Positions 50,639-60,208 of a stretch of DNA of 64,000 nucleotides are shown here, one piece after another; position 1 is the first letter of the stretch; each line of letters begins with the position of its first letter. Position numbers and translations under genes: made by a program. This DNA is from an uncultured Clostridia bacterium. GTDB taxonomy: Bacteria > Bacillota > Clostridia > Christensenellales > UBA1750. The stretch covers positions 62,001 through 126,000 of the forward strand of contig CAJFMX010000001.1 of assembly GCA_904393115.1 (NCBI GenBank), written 5' to 3'. The notes under the pieces were generated by a model. The model saw only the letters and a list, made by a program, of their open reading frames with translations, was not told where the DNA came from and did no database searches.

Positions 50639-52306
50639 ATGAAAAAGTGGCTGTACCTGGTACTCGCGTTCCTGTTGCTCGCGGCAACTGTCACGGGCTG
50701 TGCACAGGAAACGCCCGTCGCAACGGAGGCGCCAACCGAGTCAAGCACCGTGGCACAGGAAGAGACGCCTGCCGCAACCGACGACGCGGAGGGCGAAGCG
50801 GGAGATGTCAAGACCTACACCATCCTTACCGTCCGCAACAATAGCATTCGTCCCACAGACTTTTTTGAGGAAGAAGGCGCGATCATGCGCCAGCTCGAGG
50901 AAGGCGCCGGGATCAATATTGAATGGGATATTCGCGTCCTGTCCGATTGGAATGACCAAAAGGCGCTGTTCTTGGCGGCTGGAAATCTGCCGGACGCATT
51001 CCTGGGGAATACCTGCATCAGCGCGAGCGACTTTGCCGACAACAAGTCCTATTTTGTGGATTTGACAGACTATATTACGGAAGAGAACATGCCCAATTTC
51101 TGGGCGGCTATGGAAAAGGAGCCGACGCTGCGCTCGATGTGCACCAGCCGCGACGGCCGCATCTACAGTTTGCCGAAGATCCTGCCCCTGCGCCCGGAGG
51201 TCTGCGGCGATGGAACCTACATCAACACCGCGTTCCTCGAGGCGTTGAACATGGATATGCCCACAAACATTGAGGAACTGAGCGAATACCTGATTGCAGT
51301 GGGCACGCAGGACCCGGATGGCGACGGCGATCCCTCAAACACCTACGGCATTACCAACTGCGCGGGCTCCGTCATGGGCAGCGACTGCCGCCACATCCTC
51401 TCCTGCTATGGCACCATGATCAGCCGTGAAGGCAACTATATGGGCCTGAACAGCGAAGGCGTGCCCGTGTTTGTCCCGGCGGAGGAGAACTTCAAGGAAG
51501 CTGTCAAGTGGATGAAGTACCTCTGGGACAATGGCGCGGTGGACCCGGAATACTTCACGCAGGACAGTTCTGCTTCGACCTCCAAGGCGCAGCGCGAGGG
51601 CGGCTCCCAGGTGGGCCTGGTCTTTGGCTGGACTGCGGATGGTCAGGTTGGCCTGAACGTGGGAGACTTCACGTGCTTGGAGGCCATCGAAGGATATGAC
51701 GGTACCCACTATGTGGAAGCAGCCTCGAATTACTTGGATATCTCGGACCGCGAGTTCCTGATTACCACCGCGTGCGACGATCCGCTGGCGCTGCTCCGGT
51801 ATGCCGATCAGTTCTACACGGACCTCGTGACGCTGCAGACTTACTATGGCTCCATTCCGGACCAGATCCAGGACAATGGCGATGGAACCTACACGGTGCT
51901 GGCGCCCAGCGACGGCAGTTCTTTGGATGCCTCTGCCTGGTCGAATTCCCTGCGCGACTTCGGTCCTAAGTTTATGGATCCGGAATTCTACGACAACGTG
52001 ATTCTTCCCTCTGACCAGGGCGACGGCATAAAACTCGCCGAAGACGCCATCAATGGCAAGTACGTGACCAACGATCGAAACTGCGGCTTGCCTGTTCTGC
52101 AGTACACGGACGAGGAACTTGAGCGCATCGGCGCCATTCGCACGGACCTGACCAGCTATGCAGAGCAGATGTACGCCAATTGGGTGACTGGCGTCAGCGA
52201 TATTGACGCGGATTGGGAAGGCTACATCCAGCAGCTCAATGCGATGGGCTTGGAGGAGTACGTGCAGATTCACCGTGATGCCTACGCTGCCTTTACGGGC
52301 GCATAA
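50639..52306 (+). CDS. Extracellular solute-binding lipoprotein (operon B)
   Basis: 555 residues. Lipobox TVTGC (Cys about 21), short Thr/Glu/Ala tether, then a large LipO-type binding fold. A calcium-loop-like DPDGDGDPS is seen near residue 225. CAAGGAGGAGAAAACAC precedes ATG 50639. Ligand probably matches the GH31 enzyme that follows. Confidence 0.93.
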   Translation: MKKWLYLVLAFLLLAATVTGCAQETPVATEAPTESSTVAQEETPAATDDAEGEAGDVKTYTILTVRNNSIRPTDFFEEEGAIMRQLEEGAGINIEWDIRVLSDWNDQKALFLAAGNLPDAFLGNTCISASDFADNKSYFVDLTDYITEENMPNFWAAMEKEPTLRSMCTSRDGRIYSLPKILPLRPEVCGDGTYINTAFLEALNMDMPTNIEELSEYLIAVGTQDPDGDGDPSNTYGITNCAGSVMGSDCRHILSCYGTMISREGNYMGLNSEGVPVFVPAEENFKEAVKWMKYLWDNGAVDPEYFTQDSSASTSKAQREGGSQVGLVFGWTADGQVGLNVGDFTCLEAIEGYDGTHYVEAASNYLDISDREFLITTACDDPLALLRYADQFYTDLVTLQTYYGSIPDQIQDNGDGTYTVLAPSDGSSLDASAWSNSLRDFGPKFMDPEFYDNVILPSDQGDGIKLAEDAINGKYVTNDRNCGLPVLQYTDEELERIGAIRTDLTSYAEQMYANWVTGVSDIDADWEGYIQQLNAMGLEEYVQIHRDAYAAFTGA

Positions 52307-52324
52307 GCAGCGCTTTTCCCAAAA

Positions 52325-52362
52325 GGGACCGAAGCGCGGCAAAATGGCCGTACTTCGGTCCC
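52325..52362 (+). terminator. Stem-loop between binding protein and GH31 genes
   Basis: Ten-base arms GGGACCGAAG/CTTCGGTCCC with an inner GGC/GCC pair; followed by AAATTTG, not a T run. Probably an attenuator or mRNA-processing hairpin that keeps the binding protein level above the enzyme. Confidence 0.55.
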
Positions 52363-52426
52363 AAATTTGAGTACACCGTTTTTACAGAATGAGCAGCCTT
52401 TGGGTTTTGAAATGAAGGAGGAAAAT

Positions 52427-54499
52427 ATGCTCACATATACAGAGGGAACTCGGATCATCGTTCGCGACGGCGCGGACATCCTTTGGATCGACCCCTGGGG
52501 GAAGGACGGCGTTCGCGTTCGCATGACGGGACAACCCCAAATGGACGAAAACGATTGGGCGCTGACGGAACCGATTGAGAACACGAATGCAGAGATTCGT
52601 GAGACAGAAGTGGACATGACCGATCCCTGGTATAAAGGGGAAGAATGGACACAGTACCATTACACCGGCAAGGTGTTGGAGCTGATCAATGGCAAGATTC
52701 GCGCTCGCGTCAGCGAGGAAGGATGGCTTTCCTTTTACAATCAAAAGGGAGAGCTTCTGACGCAGGAATATTGGCGGAACCGCGACCGCATCTGCCGCTA
52801 CGCTGTGCCGTTGAAAATGCCTGCGCGCGCGCTTCGGCCGATCCCTGGCACCAGCGACTTTGAACTTTTTGCGCGCTTTGAATCCTTTGCGGAGGAAAAA
52901 ATCTACGGCATGGGACAATATCAAGTGAACACCCTCAACAAAAAGGGCATGTCATTAGACCTTGAGCACCGCAACTCCCAAGCGAGCGTCCCGTTCTATG
53001 TCTCCAGTCGCGGGTATGGTTTCTTGTGGAACAATCCGGCTGTCGGCACGGTGCATTTCGCCCAAAATAAGACGGAATGGCATGCCCGTTCGACGAAAAA
53101 GATGGATTATTACATCACGGCGGGGGATACACCGGCAGAGATCGAGTACAACTATTCGTCTGTAACGGGGCGCACCCCGATGATGCCGGAATGCGGCATG
53201 GGCTTCTGGCAATGCAAGCTCCGCTACCGCACGCAGGAGGAAGTTCTGGAAGTGGCGCGCGAGCACAAGCGCCGCGGCTTGCCGATGGACGTTATCGTCA
53301 TCGATTTCTTCCACTGGAGCCTGCAGGGAAATTGGGAGTTTGATCCGGAAGACTTTCCCAATCCAGAGGCCATGGTGAAGGAATTGCGCGACATGGGCAT
53401 TGAGACGGTGGTCTCCATTTGGCCGACTGTGGACGAACGCTCGAAGAATTACGGGTACATGCGCCAACGCGGCATGCTCATCCGGACCGACCGCGGCAAT
53501 TCCCTCTACGGCAGCAACTGGATGGGGGCGAATGTCTATTATGACGCCACAAATCCGGATACGCAGCGCTTTGTCTGGGAACAGGCCAAAAAGAATTATT
53601 ACGACAAGGGAATTCGAATCTTTTGGCTGGACGAAGCAGAACCGGAGTACGGCAACTACGAATTTGACAATTTCCGTTATTATGCGGGCCCTGGCCTTCA
53701 GGTGACCAATATCTACCCCAAAGAGTATGCCCGAGGTTTCTACGATGGACTCAAGGCGGAAGGCGAAACGGAAATTATTTCCTTAGTGCGTTGCGCTTGG
53801 GCAGGCTCGCAGAAATTTGGAGCCTTAACTTGGTCGGGCGATATCCATTCTTCGTTCCGCGCCTTCCGAGAGCAGATTCAGGCGGGACTGTCCATGGGCA
53901 TGGCGGGAATTCCGTGGTGGACCTGCGATATTGGCGGGTTTATCGGCGGCGATCCTGAGGATGAGGATTTCCGCGAACTGATCGCGCGTTGGTTTGCCTG
54001 GGGATGTTTTCTGCCCGTCTTCCGCTTGCACGGCCAGCGGGCGCCCTGGATTGAAAAAAAGGTTACAATCGGTGCAGGCGGGTTCCAGAAGCTTTCCTCC
54101 GGCATGCCCAATGAGGTCTGGAGCTATGGCGAAGAAGACTACGAGATCATGAAGAAATACCTCTTCCTTCGCGAAAAGCTGCGGCCCTATATCCGCAAAA
54201 TCATGCGCAAGGCATCTGAGACGGGCGAACCCGTCATGCGCCCGCTGTTCTTTGATTTCCCCGAGGACTCTGCGGCCTGGGATGTCGACGACGCCTACAT
54301 GTTTGGCGAAGCGCTCCTCGTGGCGCCCGTGACAGAGGCGAAGGTCGTCTCTCGCAAGGTATACCTGCCGGCAGGGTGCAAGTGGAAAGAGAGCGCGACA
54401 GGCAAAATTTTCGAAGGCGGCCAGATGGTCGACGCCTACGCGCCGCTGGACATCATCCCGGTCTTTGTCCGCGAAGGAGCGGACCTTGAAATCTACTAA
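52427..54499 (+). CDS. GH31 alpha-glycosidase (alpha-xylosidase/alpha-glucosidase type)
   Basis: 690 residues, no signal peptide. GH31 N-terminal beta domain, then the barrel with nucleophile D402 in FWLDEAEPEYG and acid/base D472 in WSGDIHSS. IVIDFFHWSLQGNWEFDP is the region that in YicI-like alpha-xylosidases shapes the -1 site. It cleaves the sugar imported by operon B from its non-reducing end; alpha-xyloside versus alpha-glucoside cannot be decided here. AAGGAGGAAAAT precedes ATG 52427; an upstream ATG in frame at 52367 lies at the hairpin and lacks a ribosome site. Confidence 0.92.
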   Translation: MLTYTEGTRIIVRDGADILWIDPWGKDGVRVRMTGQPQMDENDWALTEPIENTNAEIRETEVDMTDPWYKGEEWTQYHYTGKVLELINGKIRARVSEEGWLSFYNQKGELLTQEYWRNRDRICRYAVPLKMPARALRPIPGTSDFELFARFESFAEEKIYGMGQYQVNTLNKKGMSLDLEHRNSQASVPFYVSSRGYGFLWNNPAVGTVHFAQNKTEWHARSTKKMDYYITAGDTPAEIEYNYSSVTGRTPMMPECGMGFWQCKLRYRTQEEVLEVAREHKRRGLPMDVIVIDFFHWSLQGNWEFDPEDFPNPEAMVKELRDMGIETVVSIWPTVDERSKNYGYMRQRGMLIRTDRGNSLYGSNWMGANVYYDATNPDTQRFVWEQAKKNYYDKGIRIFWLDEAEPEYGNYEFDNFRYYAGPGLQVTNIYPKEYARGFYDGLKAEGETEIISLVRCAWAGSQKFGALTWSGDIHSSFRAFREQIQAGLSMGMAGIPWWTCDIGGFIGGDPEDEDFRELIARWFAWGCFLPVFRLHGQRAPWIEKKVTIGAGGFQKLSSGMPNEVWSYGEEDYEIMKKYLFLREKLRPYIRKIMRKASETGEPVMRPLFFDFPEDSAAWDVDDAYMFGEALLVAPVTEAKVVSRKVYLPAGCKWKESATGKIFEGGQMVDAYAPLDIIPVFVREGADLEIY

Positions 54500-54509
54500 G
54501 GAAGAAAAG

Positions 54510-54546
54510 AACCGCGGCGGCAAAGCAATTTTTGCCGCTGCGGTTT
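54510..54546. terminator. Bidirectional terminator between GH31 and agrB-like genes
   Basis: Fifteen-base arms AACCGCGGCGGCAAA and TTTGCCGCTGCGGTT with one mismatch, T-rich on both sides. Confidence 0.85.
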
Positions 54547-54549
54547 GAT

Positions 54550-55154
54550 CTATGCAGAGGTGGGCTTGTAGTGCGCCTTGGCGTACAGGCGGGAGAGGGC
54601 CGAGAGCAGGTATCCGGCGGTGACGATGGAAACAGGCACCCACTGCAGCGCGGCAAGGGCCGCGGCGACGGCGAAGTTGGCAAGGACCGAGAGGCGCGAG
54701 CGCAGGATCAGCGCCTTCTTGTTCTCCAGCAGATACAGCTTGTTGGGGTGCAGGGTGAGCGGGACGGCGAGGACCGCCAGCGCCAAGAGCGGGCAGGGGA
54801 GGAGCGAGAAGCCGAGCCCGGCCAGGAGTCCGACGCACATCGTCGGGAAGCAGCGCAGGTGCGTGGAGGCGTGATCCCCCGCCGGAGGACTGACAGGTGT
54901 AGAAGATGGCGATCAGGGCCGCGCTGCAGAAACTGGCCGAGCAGAAGCCCCTGCAGCAGGAACCCCAGGGTGCTTGCGATCGTGCAGATCGTGATGGCAA
55001 AGCCGTATTCGTAGACCTCCCGTTCCGCCTCGGGGACGATGCCCTTTCGAATGAAATACTCCGTGAGCCATTTCTTATCGAGAACATGGTCAATGAAGTA
55101 TGTGACGAGAATTACCGCGATGACCATTCCATGCCCTACATTCGCCCATCCCAA
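54550..55154 (-). pseudogene. agrB: AgrB-type autoinducer-processing protease, two frameshifts
   Basis: Three frames must be joined. Frame 1 (from 55154) ends LTEYFIRKGIVPEAEREVYEYG..LLLGQFL; after an extra base near 54931 frame 2 reads SAALIAIFYTCQSSGGG; after an extra G in a five-G run near 54880 frame 3 reads DHASTHLRCFPTMCVG and runs to the stop. Joined, the product is a four- to five-helix AgrB with its catalytic His and Cys in the HX6C spacing of S. aureus AgrB. No other damage is seen. The true start is uncertain; homologues begin near LTEYFIRKG. Confidence 0.75.
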
Positions 55155-55375
55155 AAGGTGGAAGATATTTTACGTTACAAGTATACCATCTTTCTGACAA
55201 AATTTACAGACAGGAGAACTGGTCAAAGCTGTTGGCTCAACAGGAAAAAGAGTCCTGACAATCCCTCGGGACGGCCTGCGCTGAATTGGATCTGAAATCT
55301 GCCGAAATGGAAAAGGCTGAAAATCCATGCAAGAAACTCGTATGCGATACACAAAAGAAACGGGAGGTGTGAAGG

Positions 55376-55494
55376 ATGAACAGCATGCTGAAGATCGTCG
55401 CGGGCGTTGTCCGCAAGAACGCGATCGCGGGCGCGGCAAGCGTCAAGGGCCCTACGAGTCCAAGGTTCCTGCCACCCGGAAGAAGGCAAAGTAA
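55376..55494 (+). pseudogene. agrD: AgrD-like cyclic peptide precursor with a frameshift
   Basis: ATG 55376, after GGGAGGTGTGAAG, opens MNSMLKIVAGVVRKN, an amphipathic AgrD leader, continuing AIAGAASVKG. The conserved AgrD tail YESKVPATRKKAK with its TAA at 55492-55494 is in another frame starting at TAC 55453; one base missing in GGGCCC (55448-55452) would join them. Cyclic-lactone precursors have exactly this leader, core, then Y-E/Q-P-K-V-P tail. It is divergent from agrB rather than adjacent in the same direction. Confidence 0.65.
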
Positions 55495-55548
55495 AAAAAG
55501 AGCGGGCAGTCTTCTGCAACGCAAGGGGACTGCGCTGCTCTTATGCGC

Positions 55549-55856
55549 CTAGGGCCTCTTGCGCACGTCGCGGTGCTTCTGGTTGACCATGTATTGGATG
55601 AGATCTGGTTCAGCAGGACGATGTCCTCTTCCTCCAGCTCCTCATGGTAGAGCCGAAGATTCTCGTTCTGGCCCAAGAGGGAGTCGGTGGTCACGTTGAA
55701 GATGTTCGACAGGCTCTTGATGTTTTCCAGACAGGGATCGGAGCTGTCGCCTTCCCAATTCTTGACCGTTGCAACGCTGACGCCCGTTCTGCGCGCCAAT
55801 TCCTTTTGCGAGAGCTTGTGCTGCGTGCGGAGCTGGGCGATCTTTTTGCCGATCAT
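55549..55856 (-). pseudogene. XRE-family HTH regulator with a frameshift near its end
   Basis: ATG 55856 reads MIGKKIAQLRTQHKLSQKEL, a classic XRE HTH with the second helix GVSVATVKNWE, then SLLGQNENLRLYHEELEEEDIVLLNQI. The expected tail IQYMVNQKHRDVRKRP and its TAG (55551-55549) are one frame off; a missing base around 55601-55606 explains this. Without it the frame runs 30 more odd residues. GGAGGTGATTCC precedes the ATG. Confidence 0.75.
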
Positions 55857-56052
55857 GGAATCACCTCCATCGCAATTCCGTATACGACAACGGGCAAGAA
55901 AAAGGGTTGTTATCATAGGGCTAAAACTTTTGCCTCTTCCTATCCCAGGGAGGAATGGATGCCTTCTTATGAGAAAGAGAAATTCTTCGCCGTCCGCACA
56001 CGGGCAGGCGCGCCGGAGCACGGCGGCAGATTCCCGCCCCTCTGAACGCTGG

Positions 56053-56323
56053 ATGGAAGAGGGGGAGAAGAGGCGAGCGGTTGTCGACCGCGAAAAGCTG
56101 CGCGCCATGCGCAGGGCAAAAAACCTCACCCAGGAGAGCCTGTCCGAGCGCGGAAACATCAGCGTGCGCTACCTGCGGAGCCTGGAAACGCGGGACTGCA
56201 ATCCATCCCGTGTCCAAGATGTACGGCATCAGCCGGGCGCTGGGCACAACCATCGAGGATCTTCTGCTTCCTCCGGAGGAGGAAGATCCATCATACCCAA
56301 ACCCATATCAGCAAGAGGGCTGA
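56053..56323 (+). pseudogene. Second XRE-family regulator with a frameshift
   Basis: ATG 56053 opens MEEGEKRRAVVDREKLRAMR, with HTH words LTQESLSERGNISVRYLRSLE and RDCNPS. The continuation VSKMYGISRALGTTIEDLLLP, the usual end of an XRE domain, lies one frame away and ends at 56323; one extra C in CATCCCGTG near 56210 accounts for it. Short (about 89 residues when joined), single-domain. Upstream start choice is uncertain. Confidence 0.7.
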
Positions 56324-56494
56324 GGGACGCGAGCAGCGCCCCTCGGCCCTCTTGCCGTCCCGCGGCGCGCGGGGGCAAAGGCTGTAGATCCCTCCACATG
56401 AATTGTAGATGAATCCATGGTGCAGGCGCTTTCGGCATGTTAAGATTTCGGTGTAAACAGAAAAAGGCGGTGGCCATAAGGAGTTGAGGATTCA

Positions 56495-57448
56495 ATGGCG
56501 CAAGCGAGAGTGGCGCGCTTCCAACTGACGCCGGCGCGGCGGGGGAAGCGCCTGCTGAAGAACATTTGGGACAGCCGGTACATGTATTTGCTGCTCGTTC
56601 CAGGCCTGCTGTTCTTCGCGTTCTTCCGGTACGTCCCCATGTACGGCATTCAGCTGGCTTGGAAGGAGTTCGCGGCAAATCTGGGCGTGGCGGGCAGCCC
56701 TTGGATCGGCTGGGAGAACTTCCGCTTCATCTTTGCCGAGGCGGATTTCTGGAACAGCCTGCGCAATACGCTCATCATCGCGGGCATGCAGCTGATCTTC
56801 GTCTTTCCCTTCCCGATCATCCTGGCCATCCTCTTTAACGAGGTGCGCCAGAAAAAGACCAAGCGGGTGATGCAGATCATCCTGACCTTTCCGCACTTCC
56901 TATCCTGGGTCATCCTGTCCTCGATCCTGACCAATCTGCTGGGAAACAGCGGGGTCGTCAACAACATCATCGTGGCCATGGGCGGGGAGAAGGTCAACTT
57001 CCTCATGAACAAGGGGATCTTCCGCTGGTTGCTCATCTTCTCGCTCCTGTGGAAGGAGAGCGGGTGGAACGCCATCCTCTACATGGCGACCATCACGGCC
57101 ATCGATCCCGCACTCTACGAGGCGGCGACGATCGACGGCGCAAACCGCTGGCATCGCATCCGCTACATCACCTGGCCGGGCATTTCCACGATCGTGACCG
57201 CTACGTTCATCCTGCGCATCGGCTCCATCATGGACGCAGGCTACATGCAGGTGCTCAACCTGTACAACCCCGCGGTCTACGAGGTCGGCGACATCCTGGA
57301 TACCTATATTTACCGCATCACCTTCGAGAAGGCGCCGGACTACGGCGTATCCACTGCGGTGGGCATGTTCAAGGGCGTGGTCAACGCAGTCCTCATGCTC
57401 TCGGCGGAGGTCGTGTCCCGCAAGTTCAACGGCGAAGGCCTGTTTTGA
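56495..57448 (+). CDS. Oligosaccharide ABC permease, LplB type (operon C)
   Basis: 317 residues, six helices; coupling motif YEAATIDGANRWHRIRYITWP, ending VSRKFNGEGLF. AAGGAGTTGAGGATTCA precedes ATG 56495. GC content returns to the high level of operon A. Confidence 0.94.
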   Translation: MAQARVARFQLTPARRGKRLLKNIWDSRYMYLLLVPGLLFFAFFRYVPMYGIQLAWKEFAANLGVAGSPWIGWENFRFIFAEADFWNSLRNTLIIAGMQLIFVFPFPIILAILFNEVRQKKTKRVMQIILTFPHFLSWVILSSILTNLLGNSGVVNNIIVAMGGEKVNFLMNKGIFRWLLIFSLLWKESGWNAILYMATITAIDPALYEAATIDGANRWHRIRYITWPGISTIVTATFILRIGSIMDAGYMQVLNLYNPAVYEVGDILDTYIYRITFEKAPDYGVSTAVGMFKGVVNAVLMLSAEVVSRKFNGEGLF

Positions 57449-57466
57449 CGGGAAAGGAGAAGAAAC

Positions 57467-58378
57467 ATGACCGCACAGACGCAAACCCGTCCTCTGACCC
57501 CGCGCAGGAAGAGCAAGCTCAATCGCGTCACCGCAACAGACGTGTGCATCCTGGCCTTTCTGCTGGTCTTTTCGGGGTTGGTGCTCTATCCGTTCTACAA
57601 TTCCGTGCTCATCTCCATGACGCCGCAGGTGGTCTACATCCGCGAGCCGTTCATGCTCTGGCCCAAGGCGCTGGATTGGTCCTCGTACCAGTACGTGTTT
57701 GAAAACAAGTCCATCTGGATGGGCATGTGGACGACCGTGCAGATCACGATCTTTGGCACGCTGTACAACATCTTCCTGACGGTGACCATGGCCTATGCGC
57801 TGAACCACAGCTTCCCCGGCAAGAAGGCCGTCATTGCCTTGATCATGTTCACGATGTACTTCTCCGGCGGGCTCATCCCCACCTACATGATGATCAAGGA
57901 CTTTGGCCTGATGAACACGCTGTGGTCCATGATCCTGCCCACCGGCGTCTCCATCTCCTACCTGATGGTCATGCGCAAGTTCTTCAAATCCATTCCGGAC
58001 GAGCTGGAGGAGTCGGCCAAGATCGACGGCGCAAACGACCTGACCATCATGTTCCGCATCGTGCTGCCGCTGGCGCTGCCGATGGTCATCACCTTCGTCA
58101 TCTATTACGGCGTGGAGCGGTGGAACGAGTGGTACAACGGCCTGCTCTACATCAAGAGCGCCACCAAGATGCCCTTGCAGCTCGTGCTGCGGCAGATCGT
58201 GCAGAATTCCCAGACCATCCAGGCCTCGGAGTCCATGCAGGACGCCGGCATTAAGCCCTTTGGCGACGGAATCAAGATGGCGACCGTCATCGTGACCATG
58301 TTCCCGGTGATGGTGCTCTACCCCTTCATGCAGAAGTACTTTGTCACGGGCTTGACGGTTGGCGCCGTCAAGGGATAG
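57467..58378 (+). CDS. Oligosaccharide ABC permease, YtcP/LplC type (operon C)
   Basis: 303 residues; coupling motif LEESAKIDGANDLTIMFRIVLP and ending YPFMQKYFVTGLTVGAVKG. Six helices. GAAAGGAGAAGAAAC precedes ATG 57467. Confidence 0.94.
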   Translation: MTAQTQTRPLTPRRKSKLNRVTATDVCILAFLLVFSGLVLYPFYNSVLISMTPQVVYIREPFMLWPKALDWSSYQYVFENKSIWMGMWTTVQITIFGTLYNIFLTVTMAYALNHSFPGKKAVIALIMFTMYFSGGLIPTYMMIKDFGLMNTLWSMILPTGVSISYLMVMRKFFKSIPDELEESAKIDGANDLTIMFRIVLPLALPMVITFVIYYGVERWNEWYNGLLYIKSATKMPLQLVLRQIVQNSQTIQASESMQDAGIKPFGDGIKMATVIVTMFPVMVLYPFMQKYFVTGLTVGAVKG

Positions 58379-58434
58379 CGCGTCCCCACTTTCGGCGGCG
58401 CAGCCGCCGACAAAACATATAGGAGGTTTTACAC

Positions 58435-60138
58435 ATGACAAGAAGGATCGTCCGCTGGATCGCTCTTGTGACGGCGCTGTGCGCCCTGTTGCTGGCCGGC
58501 TGCTCGCCGACTGCGACGGAGCCCGCCGAGTCCCCCGCTCAGACCGATGGCCAGACCGGAAGCGAGGCCTCTTCACCGGCCGAGGACGGCGCCTATACGC
58601 CCGACTTCTCGGAGAAGCTGACCATCTCCTCCAACGTGCAGAACGCCGAGGCCGTGCCCGGCACCGCGCTTTGGGACTACTTCCAGGAGAAGTTCAACGT
58701 GGAGATGGAACTCATCCCCATGACGTTTAACGAGCGGCATGAAAAGGCGCGCCTCTGGGTCTCCTCCGGGGACATGCCGGACCTGATGTGGATGGACCTG
58801 GACGAGTCCATGTTTGCGGAATACGCCAACTGGGTGAACCAGGGCATGTTCCAGGCCTACCCGGCCATGGCGGAGCTCGAGGCCAAGTGGCCCAATATCG
58901 CCGCCAACTACAACATCGAGAGCAACGTCGGCGATGAGCTGATGACCATCAATGGCGCGCAGTACGCTCATCCCTGCCTGCGCAACAACCCGGAGTACGA
59001 CTACATGTCCGGCATGAGCTGGATGTACCGGCGCGACTGGGCCAAGGCGCTGGGCCTCTACCAGGAGGGCGACATCTACACCTGGGACGAGTGGGTCGCG
59101 CTCAACAAGGCCTTCGTCGAACAGGACCCCGGCGGAAACGGCGCGGGCAAGACCATCGGCATGGGCACGGAGCTCTTCTACTTCCCCAACGCCTTCGGCA
59201 TCTACCAGACCTCGGCCGAGTACGGCTACGGCGCCTTCTCGCCCAAGGACGGCGAGTACGTCTGGACCGCGGCCCGTCCCGAGACCCTTGAGGGCCTCAT
59301 GATCGCCAAGGACCTCTACGACCAGGGCATCATTTGGCCGGACAATCCCCTCGGCCAGACCCCGGACGACACCTATAAGGCGGGCCTGATGGGCAGCGTG
59401 TTCAACAACTTCGACGTGGGCCGCGTCCACAGCATGCGCAAGGCCCTGAAGGAGAACTTCCCGGACATCGACGAGAACGAGGCCGGCGCGCTGGCCTTCG
59501 TCATCGGCCCGGACGGCACCATGTGGTGCAAGCAGAGCCAGTGCTACTGGGGCGCGGTCGTCATGAGCGCCAATATCGGCGAGGCCAAGATGACCCGCTG
59601 GCTGGACATGCTGGACTGGATGCTCTCGGAGGAGGGAACCTACTTCCGCGCCTACGGCATCGAGGGAACGGACTGGGAGTACGACGAGAACGGCGAGGTC
59701 AAGTGCCTGTGGCCCGAATCCACGCTCCTGCCCGGCACGCAGCAGAGCCCCTACCCGGACAACAGCGGCAGCTGGTTCAACTGGTACGCGGCGGGCATCT
59801 CCAATGAGCAGGCGCCCAACGTCACCTATCCCGAGCAGTACGTCGAGGATACGAACTACAAGTACGAATTCCTGCGCGACAACGGGTTCATGCGCACCTT
59901 CGACTACGAATCCTCTTACCTCTCCGCGGAGAACAAGAACAAGTCCGGCAACTTCACCACCGAGGTTTCGGACAAGATGATTGAGCTGCTGACCACGGCC
60001 TCTGCCGAGGAGCTGCCCACGCTCTGGAACGAGTGGATCGCCTCCATGGAGCCCAAGGTCCAGCCCGTCCTCGACGAGCTGAACAGCATGATCGAGGAAA
60101 TCCCCACCGAGTCCGAGCCCAAGGTCTATACCAAATAA
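58435..60138 (+). CDS. Extracellular solute-binding lipoprotein (operon C)
   Basis: 567 residues. Lipobox LLLAGC (Cys about 23), Glu/Ser/Thr tether, large LipO/YtcQ-type binding domain rich in aromatic residues (ANWVNQGMFQAYP, MSGMSWMYRRDW). AGGAGGTTTTACAC precedes ATG 58435. The mannonate dehydratase that follows suggests a uronic-acid-containing ligand. Confidence 0.93.
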   Translation: MTRRIVRWIALVTALCALLLAGCSPTATEPAESPAQTDGQTGSEASSPAEDGAYTPDFSEKLTISSNVQNAEAVPGTALWDYFQEKFNVEMELIPMTFNERHEKARLWVSSGDMPDLMWMDLDESMFAEYANWVNQGMFQAYPAMAELEAKWPNIAANYNIESNVGDELMTINGAQYAHPCLRNNPEYDYMSGMSWMYRRDWAKALGLYQEGDIYTWDEWVALNKAFVEQDPGGNGAGKTIGMGTELFYFPNAFGIYQTSAEYGYGAFSPKDGEYVWTAARPETLEGLMIAKDLYDQGIIWPDNPLGQTPDDTYKAGLMGSVFNNFDVGRVHSMRKALKENFPDIDENEAGALAFVIGPDGTMWCKQSQCYWGAVVMSANIGEAKMTRWLDMLDWMLSEEGTYFRAYGIEGTDWEYDENGEVKCLWPESTLLPGTQQSPYPDNSGSWFNWYAAGISNEQAPNVTYPEQYVEDTNYKYEFLRDNGFMRTFDYESSYLSAENKNKSGNFTTEVSDKMIELLTTASAEELPTLWNEWIASMEPKVQPVLDELNSMIEEIPTESEPKVYTK

Positions 60139-60208
60139 CCGAGAGAGGGAGAGGGCGGCGCGGCCAAGCGCCGCCCTTCTTTCCCCGACAGATGAGGAGG
60201 AAGAAACG

